A stretch of DNA of 8,166 nucleotides from an uncultured Clostridium sp. GTDB lineage: Bacteria > Bacillota > Clostridia > TANB77 > CAG-508. Position 1 is the stretch's first letter, and every line of letters starts with the position of its first letter. This document shows positions 5,112 through 8,166 of the stretch, piece after piece. The translations under genes were made by a program, and so were the position numbers. The stretch lies in NCBI GenBank assembly GCA_900556865.1, contig USQS01000035.1, positions 1 through 8,166 of the forward strand, read 5' to 3'. Under the pieces are notes generated by a model. The model did not search any database. It saw only the letters and a program-made list of their open reading frames with translations, and was not told the DNA's origin.

Positions 5112-6354
5112 GGCAATTGAAATTACAATAGATAATAATTTAAAATTAAAAACACGTTTAGTAGATTGTGTTGGTTATTTAGTTCCAAATAGTATTGGTT
5201 ATTTAGAAGATGATAAACCAAGGATGGTTAAAACTCCATGGTCAGATACTGAAATTCCTTTTGAAAAAGCTGCAGAAATTGGAACTAAAAAAGTTATTGA
5301 AGAACATTCTACTATAGGTATTCTAATTACAACAGACGGAAGCTTTACAGAAATTCCAAGAGAGGACTACATCAAAGCAGAAGAGCGTGTAGTTTCTGAA
5401 TTAAAAGCTATAAATAAACCATTTATAATGCTTTTAAATTCTGAACATCCTGAAAATACTGAAACAATAAATTTGGCTTCAAACCTTGCAGAAAAATACC
5501 AATCAACCGTTTTACCTATAAATTGCTCTAAATTAAATATTTCTGACATAAATAATATTTTTTCTAAAATATTATATGAATTTCCTGTAAGTCAAGTAAA
5601 TTTTTCTTTTCCAAGATGGATAAATGGTTTAGACTATTCACATCCATTAAGACAAGAATTATTTACAGAAATTTCAAATGCATTTGATGATATCTCTATT
5701 TTAAAAGAGGCAAGCAGATGTTGCAACAATATAAATTCTACTGAAATTATTACTAAAACAAATATTGATAATATTGAATTAGGTTCCGGAAAAGTAAATG
5801 TTTCTATTACTTTAAAAGATGATTTATTTTACAAAGTTTTAACTCAAATGACAGGAACCCAAATTTCTAATGAAGGTGATTTATTTGCAATAATAAATGA
5901 TTTGTCTACAACTAAAAAGAAATATTCAAAAATTGCAGATGCTTTAGACGAAGTTAACCAAAAAGGCTATGGCATAGTCACACCTTCAATTGATGAACTT
6001 GTTCTAGATGAACCTGAAATGGTAAAACAAGGGTCTCGTTTTGGTGTAAAATTAAAAGCAACAGCTCCTTCTCTTCACATTATAAAAGCAAACATTGAAA
6101 CCGAAGTTTCTCCAATTGTAGGCTCTGAAAAGCAATCTGAAGAGCTAGTAAATTACTTACTTTCTGGTTTTGAAAATGACCCACAAAAAATTTGGAATTC
6201 AAATATATTTGGAAAAAGTCTTAATGAACTTGTAAATGAAGGTCTTCAAGCAAAACTTGCTAAAATGCCAGAAGAAGCACAATTAAAACTACAAGAAACT
6301 TTAGAGCGTATTGTAAATGAAGGCTCTGGCGGATTAATTTGCATTATATTGTAA
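5011..6354 (+). CDS. spoIVA: SpoIVA 3' fragment (shifted frame)
   Basis: The SpoIVA match in this frame begins at about 5068 with GKTIMTTEP and continues to TAA 6352-6354, covering the Walker B-like LVDCVGY region, the middle domain and the SpoVM-contacting C-terminus. The open frame upstream of 5068 is not SpoIVA-like, and the nominal ATG at 5011 has no ribosome binding site. It is therefore a fragment of spoIVA and not a separate gene. Confidence 0.85.
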   Translation: MTMITKKNVPKMSFLKVLVGKTIMTTEPKFVPNEAIEITIDNNLKLKTRLVDCVGYLVPNSIGYLEDDKPRMVKTPWSDTEIPFEKAAEIGTKKVIEEHSTIGILITTDGSFTEIPREDYIKAEERVVSELKAINKPFIMLLNSEHPENTETINLASNLAEKYQSTVLPINCSKLNISDINNIFSKILYEFPVSQVNFSFPRWINGLDYSHPLRQELFTEISNAFDDISILKEASRCCNNINSTEIITKTNIDNIELGSGKVNVSITLKDDLFYKVLTQMTGTQISNEGDLFAIINDLSTTKKKYSKIADALDEVNQKGYGIVTPSIDELVLDEPEMVKQGSRFGVKLKATAPSLHIIKANIETEVSPIVGSEKQSEELVNYLLSGFENDPQKIWNSNIFGKSLNELVNEGLQAKLAKMPEEAQLKLQETLERIVNEGSGGLICIIL

Positions 6355-6372
6355 AAATTAACCTTTTAACCA

Positions 6373-6412
6373 CCCAAAAGAACTGAATAAAACTATTCAG
6401 TTCTTTTAGGGG
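6373..6412. terminator. Bidirectional intrinsic terminator between spoIVA and pgsA
   Basis: A perfect 14-bp inverted repeat, AAAAGAACTGAATA (6376-6389) and TATTCAGTTCTTTT (6394-6407), with a 4-base AAAC loop. CCC before it and GGGG after it can extend the pairing past one unpaired A. It lies between the convergent ends of spoIVA (6354) and pgsA (6424). Confidence 0.85.
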
Positions 6413-6423
6413 TATTTTCATAT

Positions 6424-7065
6424 TCACTCTTTGTTAGGTTCTTTAAATACTTCTTTTCCGTTTTTTAAATATGCTATTCCAGAAAATACAGTTGCAATAA
6501 CACATACAAGTAGCATTATTGTAGCTATAATATTAATTATATATTGTCCTGTTGTCATATAAATACTAATCGAATCATAAATTTCTTTATTTGAAGTTCT
6601 AAAAATAAATTGTCCAAAAGAAAATTTATCTATGTAGCATAATATTATTGCCATCATTTGAGTTACAGTTTTAATTTTTCCCCAGTTTGAAGCTGCAACA
6701 ACTTGTCCATTTGCAGTAGATGCAATTAGCCTATAACCAGAAACTACAAATTCTCTAAATATAATAATTATTGGAATCCATGCTGGAATTTTATTTGCTT
6801 CTACAAGTAAAATTAATGCTGCTAATACTAAAATTTTATCTGCAATTGGGTCAAGAAATTTACCAAAATTTGTTACTTGATTTCTTGACCTTGCAAGATA
6901 TCCATCTAGTTTATCTGTAATTGAGGCTATTATAAATAGTAAGTCAATTATTAAAAATGTTATAGGAATTTCCAAAAAATCTGTATTTATATTTAAGTAA
7001 AAAACAATAACCATTATTGGTACTAATATTATTCTAAATATTGTTAATTTATTTGGCAAATTCAT
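6424..7065 (-). CDS. pgsA: CDP-diacylglycerol--glycerol-3-phosphate 3-phosphatidyltransferase (PGP synthase)
   Basis: Transfers the phosphatidyl group of CDP-diacylglycerol to glycerol-3-phosphate, releasing CMP. This is the committed step to phosphatidylglycerol and cardiolipin in the cell membrane. The 213-residue protein starts MNLPNKLTIFRIILVP, typical of PgsA, and has several hydrophobic helices. The CDP-alcohol phosphotransferase signature D-x2-DG-x2-AR-x8-G-x3-D-x3-D is complete: Asp51, Asp54, Gly55, Ala58, Arg59, Gly68, Asp72 and Asp76, counted from the second ATG. Two ATGs lie in tandem; the second (7065) is 7 bases from the AGGGG site and fits the family start, while the first (7068) is only 4 bases away. 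The ribosome binding site overlaps the TAA of the upstream protease gene, 12 bases away, so the two are co-transcribed. The family assignment is secure. Confidence 0.93.
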   Translation of the reverse strand: MNLPNKLTIFRIILVPIMVIVFYLNINTDFLEIPITFLIIDLLFIIASITDKLDGYLARSRNQVTNFGKFLDPIADKILVLAALILLVEANKIPAWIPIIIIFREFVVSGYRLIASTANGQVVAASNWGKIKTVTQMMAIILCYIDKFSFGQFIFRTSNKEIYDSISIYMTTGQYIINIIATIMLLVCVIATVFSGIAYLKNGKEVFKEPNKE

Positions 7066-7077
7066 CATAATTCCCCT

Positions 7078-8166
7078 TTATTTTAAAATTTCAATTGCTT
7101 TTTTTAATTGAGTGTCTTCTTCTTCTTGCACTAAATAAATACTTTTTACTGTATCTGGAAGTTTGACTTCTTCATCTGGATTTATACCAACTTTATGTAT
7201 AGTTGTTCCTTTAGGTGTATAATATTCTTCTGTTGTAATTTTCAAACCACTACCATCTGAAAGTGAAAGCAAAGTTTGAATTATACCTTTTCCAAATGTT
7301 TTTGTTCCAACAATTTTTGCTCTTTCATTATCTTGCAAACTACATACTAAAATTTCAGACGCACTAGCTGAATTTTCATTTACAAGAACCACAACTGGCA
7401 TATTAAAAATAGGATCTTTTTTAGCGTATGTTACATCTTTATCCCCTTTATTATTTACAGTTGATATAATAGTTTTTCCTTTTTCTAAAAAGTCATCTGC
7501 AATTGTTGTTGCCTCATCAACAATTCCACCACCATTATTTCTTAAATCAATTATTAAAGATTTAGCTCCTTGTTTTTGTAAATCTTCAACTTTTGTTTTA
7601 AAATCATCTGCTGTGCCTTGGTCAAAACTTGGTAGTTTTAAATAGCCTATATTATCATTTAAAATTTTCGTAGTAATTGGGTTTGTGTTTATTTTTTCTC
7701 TTTTAATATCAAATTTAAGTCTTTCCCCATTTCTTTCAATCTCTATATTAACATTTGTTCCTTCTTCACCTTTTATGTAATCTGCAATATTATCAAAATC
7801 CTTTGCGGTATATTCTTTTCCATCAACATTTACTATCATATCTCCAGCTTTTATTCCTGCTTTTTCTGCTGGACTTCCTGGTATTGGGTAATGTACAACT
7901 ACACGATTGCTCTCTTGATCTGCTATCATATATATACCAATTCCAACAAAATTTCCTGTAATTTCTTCTTTATATTCTTTCATTTCATCTGCAGGAATAT
8001 ATTCAGTATACTCGTCTCCTAGTCCTGCAACATAGCCTTTTACGGCAGAATCTTGTAATTTATCGTCCTCAATTTTATCTTTCCATAAATAATATTTGTT
8101 TATTGTTTTTTTTATTTTATTTAAATATTTATCTATATTAGAATCTGAATTTATAGTTGTTATACT
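7078..8166 (-). CDS. S41 family C-terminal processing protease (CtpA/Tsp-like), 5' end cut by window
   Basis: A serine protease of the carboxyl-terminal processing family, which acts outside the membrane or in the periplasm-like space on envelope proteins. In spore formers some members cleave SpoIVFA to help activate sigma-K. The frame is open to base 8166 with no stop, giving 362 visible residues; the signal or membrane anchor lies beyond the edge. The ATG at 7983 is internal, since the preceding residues KGYVAGLGDEYTEYIP are the conserved lead-in of the family. A PDZ domain follows (GNFVGIG, then SPAEKAGIKAGDMI), then the protease core with DLRNNGGG. The catalytic Ser is in NSASASE (visible residue 268), Lys in FGKG (293) and Gln in GKGIIQ (297). 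The Ser-Lys spacing of 25 matches the family. It is followed after 12 bases by pgsA. A precise role, CtpB-like in sporulation or general, cannot be set from this window. Confidence 0.92.
   Translation of the reverse strand, partial: SITTINSDSNIDKYLNKIKKTINKYYLWKDKIEDDKLQDSAVKGYVAGLGDEYTEYIPADEMKEYKEEITGNFVGIGIYMIADQESNRVVVHYPIPGSPAEKAGIKAGDMIVNVDGKEYTAKDFDNIADYIKGEEGTNVNIEIERNGERLKFDIKREKINTNPITTKILNDNIGYLKLPSFDQGTADDFKTKVEDLQKQGAKSLIIDLRNNGGGIVDEATTIADDFLEKGKTIISTVNNKGDKDVTYAKKDPIFNMPVVVLVNENSASASEILVCSLQDNERAKIVGTKTFGKGIIQTLLSLSDGSGLKITTEEYYTPKGTTIHKVGINPDEEVKLPDTVKSIYLVQEEEDTQLKKAIEILK

Larger units (their letters stand above)
4875..6354 (+). pseudogene. spoIVA: Stage IV sporulation protein A (SpoIVA), interrupted by +1 frameshift
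   Basis: SpoIVA is an ATPase made in the mother cell. It polymerises on the outer forespore membrane, held there by SpoVM, as the foundation of the spore coat. The ATG at 4875 follows AAAGGAAGGA (4857-4866) and gives the family opening MENLGLYQDIAKRT. Walker A GPVRTGKST has its Lys at residue 30, as in B. subtilis. The frame breaks after Ala63-Gly64: one extra C at 5067 separates it from GKTIMTTEPKF, which holds the two sensor threonines (70, 71). The rest is continuous in the shifted frame: RLVDCVGY, EHSTIGILITTDGS, a middle and a C-terminal domain, and the ending EGSGGLICIIL, whose tail contacts SpoVM in B. subtilis. Without the extra base the protein is 492 residues, the length I recall for B. 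subtilis. The gene stands alone, divergent from the kinase operon. A sequence error is the likeliest cause of the break; if real, the strain should be unable to make a normal coat. Confidence 0.95.

Noticed and set aside
1..8166. CRISPR array, insertion sequence, tRNA or rRNA
   Set aside because: No regularly spaced repeats, transposase-like frame, terminal inverted repeats or tRNA cloverleaf sequence were found on either strand.

Overview
The window is strongly AT-rich, has tightly packed operons with AAGGAG-type ribosome binding sites, and carries spoIVA. That gene is confined to endospore-forming Firmicutes. Together with the TGS-type nucleoside kinase and the RNHCP protein, this points to a low-GC spore-forming member of the Clostridia, quite possibly an uncultured lineage. 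The species cannot be named from this sequence alone.

Layout. At the left edge an SPFH/prohibitin-type membrane scaffold gene runs rightward and is cut by the window. It ends at a strong two-way terminator (943-969). Facing it is a leftward gene for a small three-helix membrane protein with a Cys/Ser/Asn-rich tail. Upstream of that lies a leftward operon: a TGS-SAD-uridine kinase fusion, an RNHCP zinc-ribbon protein, a small protein resembling the N-terminal domain of the sporulation protease YabG, and truA (tRNA pseudouridine synthase). It is read from an extended -10 promoter near 4692-4700. Divergent from it is spoIVA, the ATPase that polymerises into the spore-coat basement layer, preceded by possible sigma-E-type promoters and a leader hairpin. 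spoIVA ends at a two-way terminator (6376-6407). Leftward genes pgsA (phosphatidylglycerophosphate synthase) and a 5'-truncated S41 C-terminal processing protease gene converge on that terminator.

How the genes fit together. Envelope and membrane biology recurs (SPFH scaffold, PgsA, secreted S41 protease, small membrane protein), beside RNA and nucleotide metabolism (nucleoside kinase, TruA) and sporulation (SpoIVA, perhaps the YabG-like protein). No mobile element, CRISPR array, tRNA or rRNA is visible, and no stretch over 300 bases lacks a gene.

The most notable point is that both truA and spoIVA, conserved genes with otherwise excellent family matches, are broken by a single extra base (near 1817-1820 and at 5067). 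Two unrelated +1 shifts within about 3.3 kb most likely mean sequence or assembly errors. True mutation or +1 recoding are less likely alternatives. A 13-bp perfect inverted repeat placing the YabG-like gene's start codon in a stem and its ribosome binding site in the loop is the best candidate for undescribed regulation.
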